64,000 nt of DNA from an uncultured Rhizobiaceae group bacterium (lineage in GTDB: Bacteria > Pseudomonadota > Alphaproteobacteria > Rhizobiales > Rhizobiaceae). The stretch spans positions 186,001 to 250,000 of the forward strand of contig CANMVS010000005.1 of the NCBI GenBank assembly GCA_947501445.1, in the 5' to 3' direction. This document shows, piece after piece, positions 25,395 to 34,649 of the stretch. Each line of letters begins with the position of its first letter. The stretch's first letter is position 1. Made by a program: the position numbers and the translations under genes. Under the pieces are notes generated by a model. The model saw only the letters and a list, made by a program, of their open reading frames with translations, was not told the DNA's origin and did no database searches.

Positions 25395-28255
25395 TCGCGC
25401 CCATAGGTCAGAACATCAGCGGATTTAGCCAGGGAATCCTGCTGCGGTTCAAACTGTGGAAGAGACACGGGATGATCCTCCGGTGGCGCTTTTTCAATGC
25501 GAACCCGAAGGTCGAACCAGGCGGCCTGCCCGGTAATCGGATCAGAATTTGACCAGCGCAGCCCATCCGCCTTTGGTGGCAGCAATTCGTGAATGAGGTG
25601 GTTCAGCAAAAAGCCTTTTTTTGCTTCCGGCGCATCATCATCCAGGTTCCAGGCTCCCGGCCGCTTGCCAATCGCGTTCCAGGTCCACATGGTCTTGCCG
25701 TTTACCGCCTCCATGCGGCGAACAGGAACTTTGATCTTGCCATGGTGCGATATAACCCAGGCCCAATCTCCGTCAACCAGCCCTGCCTCGTCGCAAATAC
25801 CACCTGGTACATAGAGTGGATTGGTGCCGTGAATCTGTCTGAGCCAGGCATTTTGAGATCCCCAGGAATGATACATGGCCGCGGGCCGCTGGGTAATGGC
25901 GTGATAGGGATAGGCTTCTTCATCAAGCCCCTGCCCTTCAAATGGCGCATACCAAATGGGCAGCGGATCAAACGTCGAACGAATACGATCGCGATGCGTA
26001 TCGGGTGGTTGACGGGAACCATGCCCCTCGGCAGCCAGTTGAAACTTTCGCAGCGGTTCAAGATAAAGCTGGAAAATATTCTCAACCGGTCCGTCCTGAA
26101 GGCCCATTTCAATGGCCCAGTCCGTCCAGGCCTTATTGGCGTGTTTGAAGTAGAGCGCTTCAGCCGGTACATGGGCCTCAAAGAAGCCACCATTTTCGAT
26201 GTAGCGGTTGATCTGATCCGGATTGGGTTCACCGCGTCCGCTGCTCTCGCCGTCCTTGCCACGCCAGCCCGCCAGCGGTCCAACACCTGGTCGACGCTGG
26301 TGATTGACCATGTAATCGGCGTAGTCGGCAAATTTGGTGCTGCCGTCTTCATTGATCATGCCCGGCAGGCCAAGACGCCCCCCAAGATTGAGCAACACGG
26401 ACTGAAACCCGCGAACGTCACGCCCTTCTCCCTGTGTTGCCGGATCAACCACAGGCCAACGCAGTGAATCGGCCAGCGCCTCGGGTTCGGAAATAGGTCG
26501 ATCAAGCAGCGAAATGCAATCATGGCGCTCCAGATATGTCGTATCGGGCAATACCAGATCGGCAAATGCAACCATCTCGGAGTTATAGGCATCCGAATAG
26601 ATGATTTTGGGAATACGATAGTTGCCGTCTGCGTCCCTCTCCTGCAGCATTTTCATGACACCAGCTGAATTCATGGACGAATTCCAAGACATATTGGCCA
26701 TATACATGAACAGCAGGTCAACCGGATAGGGATCACCCGCATAGGCATTGGATATCACCATATGCATCAGTCCATGAGAGGACATGGGTGCGTCCCAGCT
26801 GAAGGCTTTGTCAATGCGCTGCGGTGTCAAACCATCATCTTCCAGCAGCAGTTCCTCTGGTCCGCGTAAGAAACCGAGATGTGGCCCGGGCAGTGGCTCA
26901 CCCGGTTTACAGCCGCCATGCGGTTTTGGCTGCCCGTCAATCGGCCGTGGATAGGGAGGCTTGAAACGGAAACCACCGGGACAATCGATGGAGCCCAGCA
27001 AAATCTGCAGCAGATGCAATGCCCTGCAGGTTTGAAAACCATTCGAATGGGCAGATATACCGCGCATGGCATGAAACGAAACCGGCCGCCCGATCATCCG
27101 TTCGTGACGTTCGCCCTTCATATCGGTCCAGGGCTGCTCGACGATCACTTCCTTTTCAAAAGCCGCTTCAGCAATTTCGCTGGCAAGACGATGGATTTGT
27201 GCTGCCGGAACACCAGTGGTTTTTTCAACGTTTTCCGGGGCATATTCGTCACTGAGGTATTTTTCGGCCATCAACTCAAAGGCCGGGCGGGCGCTTCGGC
27301 CATCCGCTAGGGTGACCTGGCCTTTGAGTGCCGGTTTCACACCCGGTTGTTTGGATGAAAGACATGATCCGGACTGACGGTCATAAATCAGCGGTTCACC
27401 AGCCTCGTTGCGCGCAAATAGTCCATGATCGGCGCCACCTTCATTTTCGATAACAAGCCAGGGCACGTTGGTATAGCGCAGCAGGTAGTCAAGATCGACT
27501 TTTCCGGCTTTGAGCAATTCATGCACGATGGCAAGAATGAACAGTCCATCTGTGCCAGGTGTTATGCCAACCCACTCGTCCGCAATAGCATTATAGCCTG
27601 TGCGTACCGGGTTCACGCCGACAATCTTGACGCCGCGTTTTTTCAGTTTGCCAAGGCCAATTTTAATCGGGTTGGAATCATGATCTTCAGCGACGCCAAA
27701 TATGACGAATAATTCGGTTTTGTCCCAATCCGGTGCGCCAAACTCCCAAAACGCACCACCAAAGGTGTAAATCCCGCCAGCCGCCATATTGACGGAACAA
27801 AAGCCTCCATGAGCGGCAAAGTTCGGCGTTCCATATTGCTGTGCCCACCAGCCGGTCAAAGACTGGCTCTGATCCCGTCCGGTGAAAAAGGCAAGTTTTT
27901 TCGGATCACGCTGGCGCACGTCACCCAACCACTGTGTCGCCAGGGACAACGCTTCGTCCCACTCGATTTCCTTGAATTCGCCTTTGCCGCGTTCACCGAC
28001 GCGCAGCAGCGGCTTTTTCAACCGTGCCGGCGAATAATGCTGCATTATGCCAGCAGATCCCTTGGCGCAGAGCACGCCCTTGTTTATCGGGTGATCGCGA
28101 TTGCCTTCAATGTAGCGTACCTTTGGCTGACCATCCTCTCCGGTACGCAGGTGTACATTGATGCCGCAACGACAAGCACACATGTAGCAGGTTGTCTTGC
28201 GCACCTCGTCGGAGACATGGGGTGATAGTTCCACATTGTGTCTATCTCCACCCAT
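25376..28255 (-). CDS. soeA: SoeA, molybdopterin subunit of cytoplasmic sulfite dehydrogenase
   Basis: A 959-residue molybdopterin oxidoreductase of the SoeABC type, which oxidises sulfite to sulfate at the cytoplasmic face of the membrane and feeds electrons to quinone. No Tat signal is present, as expected for SoeA and unlike DmsA or PsrA. An N-terminal [4Fe-4S] motif CYMCACRCG with a later VLCAKG is followed by SAGIMQHYSPARLKKPL, FFTGRDQSQSLTGWWAQ, HGGFCSVNMAAGGIYT and GVAEDHDSNPIKIGLGKLK, blocks I associate with SoeA. The start ATG follows GGGGAGAAAATAA. DMSO-reductase-like activity is the alternative but less likely. Sulfite may come from taurine or other sulfonates or from thiosulfate. 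Confidence 0.88.
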   Translation of the reverse strand: MGGDRHNVELSPHVSDEVRKTTCYMCACRCGINVHLRTGEDGQPKVRYIEGNRDHPINKGVLCAKGSAGIMQHYSPARLKKPLLRVGERGKGEFKEIEWDEALSLATQWLGDVRQRDPKKLAFFTGRDQSQSLTGWWAQQYGTPNFAAHGGFCSVNMAAGGIYTFGGAFWEFGAPDWDKTELFVIFGVAEDHDSNPIKIGLGKLKKRGVKIVGVNPVRTGYNAIADEWVGITPGTDGLFILAIVHELLKAGKVDLDYLLRYTNVPWLVIENEGGADHGLFARNEAGEPLIYDRQSGSCLSSKQPGVKPALKGQVTLADGRSARPAFELMAEKYLSDEYAPENVEKTTGVPAAQIHRLASEIAEAAFEKEVIVEQPWTDMKGERHERMIGRPVSFHAMRGISAHSNGFQTCRALHLLQILLGSIDCPGGFRFKPPYPRPIDGQPKPHGGCKPGEPLPGPHLGFLRGPEELLLEDDGLTPQRIDKAFSWDAPMSSHGLMHMVISNAYAGDPYPVDLLFMYMANMSWNSSMNSAGVMKMLQERDADGNYRIPKIIYSDAYNSEMVAFADLVLPDTTYLERHDCISLLDRPISEPEALADSLRWPVVDPATQGEGRDVRGFQSVLLNLGGRLGLPGMINEDGSTKFADYADYMVNHQRRPGVGPLAGWRGKDGESSGRGEPNPDQINRYIENGGFFEAHVPAEALYFKHANKAWTDWAIEMGLQDGPVENIFQLYLEPLRKFQLAAEGHGSRQPPDTHRDRIRSTFDPLPIWYAPFEGQGLDEEAYPYHAITQRPAAMYHSWGSQNAWLRQIHGTNPLYVPGGICDEAGLVDGDWAWVISHHGKIKVPVRRMEAVNGKTMWTWNAIGKRPGAWNLDDDAPEAKKGFLLNHLIHELLPPKADGLRWSNSDPITGQAAWFDLRVRIEKAPPEDHPVSLPQFEPQQDSLAKSADVLTYGREWGEGN

Positions 28256-28353
28256 TTATTTTCTCCCCTATTTTTCTGAAGGTAAGGCCGTGTGCGAGTC
28301 TTCTATAATATATAATTTCCGACATCCATAGCGGCTGCCCGATTTTGGAAACA

Positions 28354-28363
28354 TTCTATAGAA
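28354..28363. promoter_or_regulatory. palindrome upstream of soeA
   Basis: TTCTATAGAA, a perfect 10-bp palindrome 99 bases before the soeA start, in the region that must hold the promoter. No other support. Confidence 0.25.
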
Positions 28364-28461
28364 AACGCACACATAACCCGGGAGGGCCAGCGATGGCAAA
28401 GTCAGGGGGCCAGTGAACGAAACAGCCTTTAAACAAAAGTGGATGACGCAATTGCGGGCAC

Positions 28462-28492
28462 AAAAAAACCCCGGATTTCAATCCGGGGTTTT
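28462..28492 (-). terminator. Rho-independent terminator of the peroxiredoxin gene
   Basis: AACCCCGGAT and ATCCGGGGTT form a 10-bp stem with a TTCA loop. On the minus strand the stem runs into a T-run (seven T in the plus-strand A tract). It lies 30 bases past the peroxiredoxin stop. Confidence 0.88.
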
Positions 28493-28521
28493 GAATGTTC
28501 GGGTACCTGCCGTCTTTACGA

Positions 28522-29061
28522 TCAGGCGGCAGCCGTGCTGGATTTCAGGCTCGACATGATGTTTTGGGGCGACGATTCTCCGTAAGGATCGCTTTCACAA
28601 TTGTCTTCGAATCCTGCTTCTTCAAACCATTTCTCAACCACACCATCATTGATGATGGCCGCATAACGCCATGATCGCATGCCAAAGCCAAGATTATCCT
28701 TCGCAACCAACATACCCATCTTTCGGGTAAATTCGCCGCTGCCGTCCGGGATGAGCCCGACATTTTCAACGCCCTGAGATTTACCCCAGGCATTCATGAC
28801 AAAGGCATCATTGACCGAGATACAGTAGATCGCATCAATGCCCTGGGCTTTGAATTCATCAAACATTTTTTCAAAATCTGGCAGTTGAAAAGTTGAGCAG
28901 GTGGGCGTGAATGCTCCGGGCAGGGAAAATACGATGACCCGCTTGCCGGAGAAAAAATCATTCGATGTTTTGTTTTCCCAACGGAACGGGTTGGGCCCCT
29001 CTATGGATTCGTCACGGACGCGGGTGCGAAAACTGACCTGAGGTACTGATTTTCCGATCAA
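28522..29061 (-). CDS. Prx5-type peroxiredoxin
   Basis: A thiol peroxidase of about 179 residues that reduces hydrogen peroxide or organic hydroperoxides. The peroxidatic Cys lies in the Prx5 motif PGAFTPTCS, followed by LPDFEKMFDEFKAQG, CISVNDAFVMNAW and LIPDGSGEFTRKMGM. A further Cys (EDNCESDPYG) near the C-terminus could be the resolving Cys. Best start is a TTG (MIGKSVPQVSF) seven bases after GGAG. The longer ATG frame has no ribosome site and adds an untypical N-terminus. Single-gene unit with its own terminator. Confidence 0.88.
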   Translation of the reverse strand: MIGKSVPQVSFRTRVRDESIEGPNPFRWENKTSNDFFSGKRVIVFSLPGAFTPTCSTFQLPDFEKMFDEFKAQGIDAIYCISVNDAFVMNAWGKSQGVENVGLIPDGSGEFTRKMGMLVAKDNLGFGMRSWRYAAIINDGVVEKWFEEAGFEDNCESDPYGESSPQNIMSSLKSSTAAA

Positions 29062-29294
29062 CTGAATGCTCCTTTGAAAACAATCAAAATGCACAGGTCA
29101 ATTCCGGTGCAAAACCGTAAAAATGACCATAAATTAATGGGGTGTGGCAGCATTGGTTGCACTGCACACAAGACACGACCTAGGTATCATCTGCGCCCCA
29201 CATGTCCAGAGCAAAAGAGCCGTAAGTCACCAATATTCTTGCGACAGCGTGACGCACAGTCATCAGCAAAGAAGGCTGAAACCGGCGCACTTCA

Positions 29295-30221
29295 TTATCG
29301 ATCCGCAGCCGATAAACCACGATCCCAATAGGGTTGTTCAGAACCTATCTGCGAAACCAGATAATCCACGAATACACGAACTTTGACCGGCAGATGTCGC
29401 CGCTCCGGAAACATTGCGTACAACGTCTGGTGGGGCATTTGATAATCATCAAGCAGCCGTGTGAGCTTGCCGGCGGCAATATCCGGCCCGGCAATAAATG
29501 TGGGCAGACGACCAATGCCACTTCCGCCTATCAGGGCCTCTCTCAGGGCTTCGCTGTTGTTGACCTGAAAACTGCCGCTTGTCCGGATGCGAACCGGGCC
29601 CTGTGGACCGTTGAAGTTCCATTCCTGAAAATCCCTCGAGTAGGCATAGTGAAGGCAATTATGGGCCGTCAGCTCCTCCGGGTGATGTGGTGTTCCACGG
29701 TCTGCAAGATAGCGCGATGAGGCACATAGAACACTGTGCAACGGGGCCAGTTTTCTGGCAATCATTGCTGAATCGTCCAATTGTCCTGCGCGAACCGCAA
29801 CATCGAAACCGCCTTCGATCAGATCCAAGATCCGGTCGTCCATCACCATGTCGATTTCAATATGCGGATGGGTTTCGAGAAAACCTGATATCAGCGGCGC
29901 GACATGCAGGCGACCAAAGGACATTGGTGTGTTTATGCGCAGCCTGCCCTGCGGTGCGCCCTGCATGGCAGAAACCGCATCTTCGGCTTCCTGCGCAGCA
30001 GCCAGGGCTTCAACCGCATGCACCAGATAACGCTCACCTGCTTCCGTCAGGCTGATCCTGCGGGTCGAGCGGTGTATCAGCAACACACCCAAACGTTCCT
30101 CCATCTGGCTGATACGCTTGCTCACAGCGGATTTTGAAACACCCAATTGCCGGGCAGCCGCTGCAAATCCCTGATTTTCAGCAACGGCAACAAATACCGG
30201 AATGGTACCAATTCCATCCAT
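29295..30221 (-). CDS. LysR-family transcriptional regulator
   Basis: A 308-residue LysR regulator. The N-terminal winged helix has FAAAARQLGVSKSAVSKRISQMEERLGVLLIHRSTRRISLTEAG, and the C-terminal effector domain has GRLRINTPMSFGRLHVAPLI and FDVAVRAGQLDDSAMIARKL, as in the DsdC/AaeR-like subgroup. The ATG chosen starts MDGIGTIPVFVAVAENQGF after an AAGGA. A longer frame lacks support. It faces away from the glutathionyl-hydroquinone reductase gene across about 110 bases and probably controls it. Such pairs often respond to quinones or aromatic electrophiles. Confidence 0.88.
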   Translation of the reverse strand: MDGIGTIPVFVAVAENQGFAAAARQLGVSKSAVSKRISQMEERLGVLLIHRSTRRISLTEAGERYLVHAVEALAAAQEAEDAVSAMQGAPQGRLRINTPMSFGRLHVAPLISGFLETHPHIEIDMVMDDRILDLIEGGFDVAVRAGQLDDSAMIARKLAPLHSVLCASSRYLADRGTPHHPEELTAHNCLHYAYSRDFQEWNFNGPQGPVRIRTSGSFQVNNSEALREALIGGSGIGRLPTFIAGPDIAAGKLTRLLDDYQMPHQTLYAMFPERRHLPVKVRVFVDYLVSQIGSEQPYWDRGLSAADR

Positions 30222-30332
30222 AACAACGTCCTTTGTCAACTCGATCTCAACAATGAGTTTCCAAATACACTGATTATCACTCAACTGGAAACCGATTACA
30301 TCTGCTTCATAGTAAAAAGCGGAGATCTTGCC

Positions 30333-31310
30333 ATGGCAAAAATGTTGATAGACGGACAGTTATGCGACAAACCAGAGTCTGGTGATGGCCGCTTCAATCG
30401 GCAAAACAGCGCGATTGGCCATTGGGTGCAATGGTCACCGGAAAGTCGCTTCCCGGCCGAACCCGCACGCTATCATCTTTTTGTATCCATGGCCTGCCCC
30501 TGGTGCCATCGCGTGATGATTGCCCGTCGATTAAAGGGGCTCGAGGATGTCATTTCCGTTTCACACATGGTCGCCGAAACCGACGAAAGAGGTTGGCGTA
30601 TTGCCCCCTCATCCGACCCCGTCAACAGCGACATTGCTGGTGACCAGTTTATGTATGAGGTCTATTTGCGTGGCAATCCGAATTACAGCGGCCCTGTCAC
30701 GGTGCCAGTCTTGTGGGACAAAAGAACCCAAACAATCATCAGCAATGAATCTGCCGATATTATGCGCATGCTCAACTCATCATTTGCCGATTATGCCAAC
30801 AATGACGTCGACCTTTATCCGCCGGCCTTGAGGGCGCAGATCGACGCGATCAATGCATTCATACATGAGACAATAAACAATGGTGTTTACCGCTGCGGCT
30901 TTGCACGAACACAGGCCGCCTATGATGAAGCCGTGGTCTTGCTGTTTAATGCGCTGGACGCGGTTGAACAAAGGTTATCCTGCCACAGCACGCTGGTTGG
31001 TGACGTCATCACCGAAGCTGACTGGCGCCTTTTTGTGACGCTGGTCCGATTTGATCCGGTCTATGTCACTCATTTCAAAACAGACAGGAAACGCATCGCG
31101 GATTACCCCAGTCTCAGCGCCTATCTGAATCGGCTCCATCAGGTTCCCGGCGTCGCACAAACCATTGATATGGCACATATCCGCCAACATTATTTTCGCA
31201 GCCACCTGGATCTGAACCCGCTGGGTATCATACCGGTTGGCCCGGCAATTTCCGCTACTGCGCAAACCGATGGTTCAACCAAAACTCGTCAGATGGAGAT
31301 GGCGCAATGA
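30333..31310 (+). CDS. glutathionyl-hydroquinone reductase (Xi-class GST)
   Basis: A 325-residue glutathione transferase of the YqjG/ECM4 class. It removes glutathione from glutathionyl-hydroquinones, protecting cells from quinones and chlorinated aromatics. The thioredoxin-fold active site is VSMACPWCHR (Cys55). Family blocks FNRQNSAIGHWV, YHLFVSMACPWCHR, VPVLWDKRTQTIISNESADIMRML and NNGVYRCGFARTQAAYDEAV are present. The ATG chosen follows CGGAG. The open frame extends 186 bases upstream over the LysR promoter and is not coding there. Its stop overlaps the next gene's start (ATGA). Confidence 0.9.
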   Translation: MAKMLIDGQLCDKPESGDGRFNRQNSAIGHWVQWSPESRFPAEPARYHLFVSMACPWCHRVMIARRLKGLEDVISVSHMVAETDERGWRIAPSSDPVNSDIAGDQFMYEVYLRGNPNYSGPVTVPVLWDKRTQTIISNESADIMRMLNSSFADYANNDVDLYPPALRAQIDAINAFIHETINNGVYRCGFARTQAAYDEAVVLLFNALDAVEQRLSCHSTLVGDVITEADWRLFVTLVRFDPVYVTHFKTDRKRIADYPSLSAYLNRLHQVPGVAQTIDMAHIRQHYFRSHLDLNPLGIIPVGPAISATAQTDGSTKTRQMEMAQ

Positions 31311-32224
31311 GTGACACAGTACAAGCACCGTCAGGCAATCTCTCACTCAGTCCCACTGTCGGGATCGTGTCAATCGGCATCATGGTCGGCATCAGTTTCG
31401 CCCTGGCAAAATTTGCGGTATCACAGGGCATAGCCCTATTCTCTGCCTTGTTTTGGCAGCTGTTTTGCGCCACAATTGTGCTGCTGATTGTCGTGGCAAT
31501 CAAGGGCATACGTTTACAGCTGTCAGCGGTCTATTTGCGTTACTATCTGATAAGCGGGCTACTTGGCGTTAGCGGCCCGCAGATCATCGCCTATGTCGTA
31601 TTGAAACATATTCCGGCAGGTCTGTTCTCAACGCTGGTTACCCTTTCTCCACTGATCACATTTGGTATTCTGTCAGTGGTTGATCGGCGGTTCCTGCCGC
31701 TTTATCGCCTTGTTGGTATCGCGCTTGGCCTGATGGGGGTTAGTCTTGCGACATTGAGCAACATGGAAACCGGTGCGCTCGGTCTGCATTGGATACTGGT
31801 GGCCATCGCCGCACCGATTCTATTGGCCAGTGGCAATGTGTACAGGAACAAAGCATACCCAAAGGGTGCCAATCCGCTAGTGCTTGCAACGGGTATGCTT
31901 GCCTCGCAGACATTGCTCGTCTGGCCGATTGTCATATACCAGGGCAACGTCTTTTCTCCCATTGATCTGGCCGGCAGCGCGGATGTTGCAATTGTCATCA
32001 TCGGCATTTTCACAGCGCTCAGTTACATTTTGACATTTGCCATACAGCGTAAGACGGACGGCGTTGGTTTCAGCCAGGTCGGGTATTTTGCAACATTGTC
32101 CGGCATTGGCGCTGGCGCAGTACTATTTGGTGAGCCGCTTGGCCCCCTGCTCGTCGTTTCAATCGCAATTCTGTTTGTCGGGCTGGCTGTAACAAATGGC
32201 CACTTCAAACGCGCAAAATACTGA
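31307..32224 (+). CDS. EamA/DMT-family transporter
   Basis: A 305-residue membrane protein with ten helices in two EamA repeats, including GIMVGISFALAKFAVSQGIALFSALFWQLF and YFATLSGIGAGAVLFGEPLGPLLVV. Start ATG overlaps the TGA of the glutathionyl-hydroquinone reductase, so the two are translationally coupled. Export of a toxic or conjugated compound processed by that enzyme is a possible role. Its sequence is clearly different from the EamA protein at 22.7-23.6 kb, so they are not recent duplicates. Confidence 0.85.
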   Translation: MSDTVQAPSGNLSLSPTVGIVSIGIMVGISFALAKFAVSQGIALFSALFWQLFCATIVLLIVVAIKGIRLQLSAVYLRYYLISGLLGVSGPQIIAYVVLKHIPAGLFSTLVTLSPLITFGILSVVDRRFLPLYRLVGIALGLMGVSLATLSNMETGALGLHWILVAIAAPILLASGNVYRNKAYPKGANPLVLATGMLASQTLLVWPIVIYQGNVFSPIDLAGSADVAIVIIGIFTALSYILTFAIQRKTDGVGFSQVGYFATLSGIGAGAVLFGEPLGPLLVVSIAILFVGLAVTNGHFKRAKY

Positions 32225-32260
32225 TCCCTTCACCTTCAGACAATATCAAGGAATTCAATT

Positions 32261-32680
32261 ATGGTCAGACTGGAACATGCCAATCTCGTCGTCGCCGATA
32301 TAGAACCAACGTTAAATTTCATTCTTGCCGCTTTTCCCAACTGGTCAGTGCGTGGGCGTGGAGAAATGTCCTGGAATGGCAAGCCACGCAATTGGCTGCA
32401 CGTCGGTGATGATGATTATTATCTGACGTTGAATGATGGTGGGGACGGAAATAACCGCGATCTTTCCGGACACTCAAACGGCCTGGCACATCTCGGTTTT
32501 GTTGTTGATGACGTGGATGCAATTGTCTCAAGGCTTGAAGCGAAGGGTTTTGAAATAGACGTCAAGGGCGCGGATCATCCGCACAGAAATACCGTATATT
32601 TTCGCGACCCGGCAGGCTTTCAATTCGAATTTATGCAATACCTCAGTGATCGCGCAGAAGAGCGAAACAGCTACGCCTGA
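32261..32680 (+). CDS. VOC/glyoxalase-family protein
   Basis: A 139-residue vicinal-oxygen-chelate protein with two beta-alpha-beta-beta-beta modules: LEHANLVVADIEPTLNFILAAFPNW and HLGFVVDDVDAIVSRLEAKGFEI, ending TVYFRDPAGFQFEFMQY. His4-like HAN, an HLGF histidine and the final Glu fit the metal site of the family. It follows the transporter gene by 36 bases and is probably the last gene of the glutathionyl-hydroquinone reductase operon. Reaction unknown: glyoxalase, dioxygenase or resistance protein are possible. Confidence 0.8.
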   Translation: MVRLEHANLVVADIEPTLNFILAAFPNWSVRGRGEMSWNGKPRNWLHVGDDDYYLTLNDGGDGNNRDLSGHSNGLAHLGFVVDDVDAIVSRLEAKGFEIDVKGADHPHRNTVYFRDPAGFQFEFMQYLSDRAEERNSYA

Positions 32681-32692
32681 CTATCAATCCAG

Positions 32693-32725
32693 ACGGTGGA
32701 CACCAGTTCCAGCGGTGTCCACCGT
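32693..32725. terminator. hairpin between convergent operons
   Basis: ACGGTGGACAC and GTGTCCACCGT form a perfect 11-bp stem with an 11-base loop, centred between the VOC gene stop and the kefC stop. There is no strong T-run on either strand, but position and stability point to a bidirectional terminator. Confidence 0.65.
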
Positions 32726-32744
32726 ATCGACGTGGGTGAGACCA

Positions 32745-34649
32745 TTACAAATCCGGGTCATCCGGGTTTTTCCCCGGTGGCAACCAGGCCCGTTTTACAG
32801 TGTCATGGACATCGGGTGAATGACTGGAAAGCGCGGTATCCATCTCCTCCTGGATTTTGCGCGCAAGATCCATATAAGGCTTGTTCTCGGTAATGGGTAT
32901 GTCGGGATCATACAGATGGGCAAGCCGTTTGATGCCATCCAGATCGCGTTCGACAAACATTGTGACCAGCTTTTCAGCCTCGTGGGGATGTACGTCAAAG
33001 GACTCCAGAGCATAGCGCGCAGCGCGTACTGAACTGTCAAAGGTCTCCCGGACAATGTCGTCCGCTCCGGCTTTGTAGAGTTCATAGACATGATGCCGAT
33101 GGCGGGCTCTGGCTATGATATGAATATCCGGGCGCACCTGGCGTGCATGGTGGACAATCTGAACAGCCCTGTCAGGGTCATCTATGGCGACAACCAGCAA
33201 TTTTGCTTCGTCAAGGCCAGCAGATTTGATCAGGTCCGGGCGTGACGCATCGCCAAAAAAAGTCCGGATGCCAAATTTTTGAAACATGTCAATCATGTCG
33301 GCGCTGAGGTCGAGTACAACGGTGTCGTAGCCATTGCCCTTTAAAACCCGATTAATGACCTGGCCAAAACGCCCCATTCCGGCAATGATGACCGATCCTT
33401 TTTCGGTAATTTCATCGGCTTCGCGGGCCTGATCATCTTCAAGGCGCGGCATGATAACCTTGTCAAACAGGATGAAGAGAGCAGGCGTCAATAACATTGA
33501 CAAAGCAACAACCAGCAACAACAAATCAGCCAGTCCGACAGGAATGACCGCGCTTTGAACAGTAAACGACAAGAGCACAAAGCCGAATTCACCGGCCTGA
33601 GCCAATGAGAGGGCAAAAAGCCACCGATCAGCGCCGCGCAGTTTGAACAGAAATGAAAGCACCAGCAGCACTGCAGCTTTCAACAGCATCAGGCCAATGG
33701 TCAGACTGATAATCAGCAGCGCATTGTCAAACAACAAAATGAAATTGATGCCCGCGCCCACGGTGATGAAAAACAGACCGAGCAGAAGCCCTTTGAACGG
33801 CTCAATATCGCTTTCAAGTTCATGCCGATACTCGCTTGTCGCCAGAACGACACCGGCCAAAAAGGTACCCAGAGCAGGAGACAGTCCGACAAGTGTCATC
33901 AAAAACGCAATTGCGACAACGAGCAGCAGGGCAGCGGCGGTAAATATTTCGCGCAGTTTGGCCGCAGCAATAAAGCGAAAAAGCGGGCGCGACAGATAAT
34001 GCCCGCCAGCCACAACGGCAGCAATCGCCGCAATATTGACCAGGGCCACCTGCCAGCCGACGAGATCAGCGATCAGGCTCATCTCCGAACCGTGGTGTTC
34101 ACCATCGCTGGCCGCAGTTCCATGCTGGATCAATTCCGGCAAGGCCAGCAGCGGGATCAGGGCCAGCATCGGAATGACCGCAATATCCTGAAACAACAGA
34201 ACTGAAAAGCTCGACTGTCCACCATCGCTTTTCATCAGGCCTTTTTCATTCAGTGTCTGCAGAACGATGGCGGTTGAAGACAAAGAGAACACCAGGCCTA
34301 TGGCCAGCGCCACACTCCACACCTGCCCCAGCATCATGGCGGTGGCCATAACCAGCAATGTCGTCACGCCCACCTGAATACCACCAAGACCCAGCAATTT
34401 GGCCCGCATGTTCCACAATGTCCGTGGCTCCAGTTCGAGCCCGACGAGAAACAGCATCATTACAACACCAAACTCGGCTATATGCTGAATGCCCTTGGTT
34501 TCGGATCCGACCAGACCCAGTAGCGGGCCAATAATAATGCCTGCGATCAGATATCCCAGCACTGACCCCAGTCCAAGGCGTTTGGCAACAGGAACGGCAA
34601 CAACCGCTGCCAGCAGATAGATGAAGGCCTGAAACAGCAAACCGGTCAT
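32745..34649 (-). CDS. kefC: KefB/KefC-type glutathione-gated K+/H+ antiporter
   Basis: A 634-residue CPA2 antiporter. The membrane half (residues 1-380) has GYLIAGIIIGPLLGLV, GVVMMLFLVGLELEPRTLW, LALAQAGEFGFVLLSF and about twelve helices. A cytoplasmic RCK (TrkA-N) domain follows, with VIIAGMGRFGQVINRVLKGNGYDTVVLDLS. KefB/C release K+ and acidify the cytoplasm when glutathione adducts of electrophiles bind. The flavodoxin-like kefF-type gene overlaps its start, as in other kef operons. The neighbouring glutathionyl-hydroquinone reductase operon, ending convergently, points to an electrophile-defence block. Confidence 0.88.
   Translation of the reverse strand: MTGLLFQAFIYLLAAVVAVPVAKRLGLGSVLGYLIAGIIIGPLLGLVGSETKGIQHIAEFGVVMMLFLVGLELEPRTLWNMRAKLLGLGGIQVGVTTLLVMATAMMLGQVWSVALAIGLVFSLSSTAIVLQTLNEKGLMKSDGGQSSFSVLLFQDIAVIPMLALIPLLALPELIQHGTAASDGEHHGSEMSLIADLVGWQVALVNIAAIAAVVAGGHYLSRPLFRFIAAAKLREIFTAAALLLVVAIAFLMTLVGLSPALGTFLAGVVLATSEYRHELESDIEPFKGLLLGLFFITVGAGINFILLFDNALLIISLTIGLMLLKAAVLLVLSFLFKLRGADRWLFALSLAQAGEFGFVLLSFTVQSAVIPVGLADLLLLVVALSMLLTPALFILFDKVIMPRLEDDQAREADEITEKGSVIIAGMGRFGQVINRVLKGNGYDTVVLDLSADMIDMFQKFGIRTFFGDASRPDLIKSAGLDEAKLLVVAIDDPDRAVQIVHHARQVRPDIHIIARARHRHHVYELYKAGADDIVRETFDSSVRAARYALESFDVHPHEAEKLVTMFVERDLDGIKRLAHLYDPDIPITENKPYMDLARKIQEEMDTALSSHSPDVHDTVKRAWLPPGKNPDDPDL

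Noticed and set aside
25376-28255. Calling the molybdoprotein a DMSO or polysulfide reductase
   Set aside because: No Tat signal, and the sequence blocks match SoeA better.
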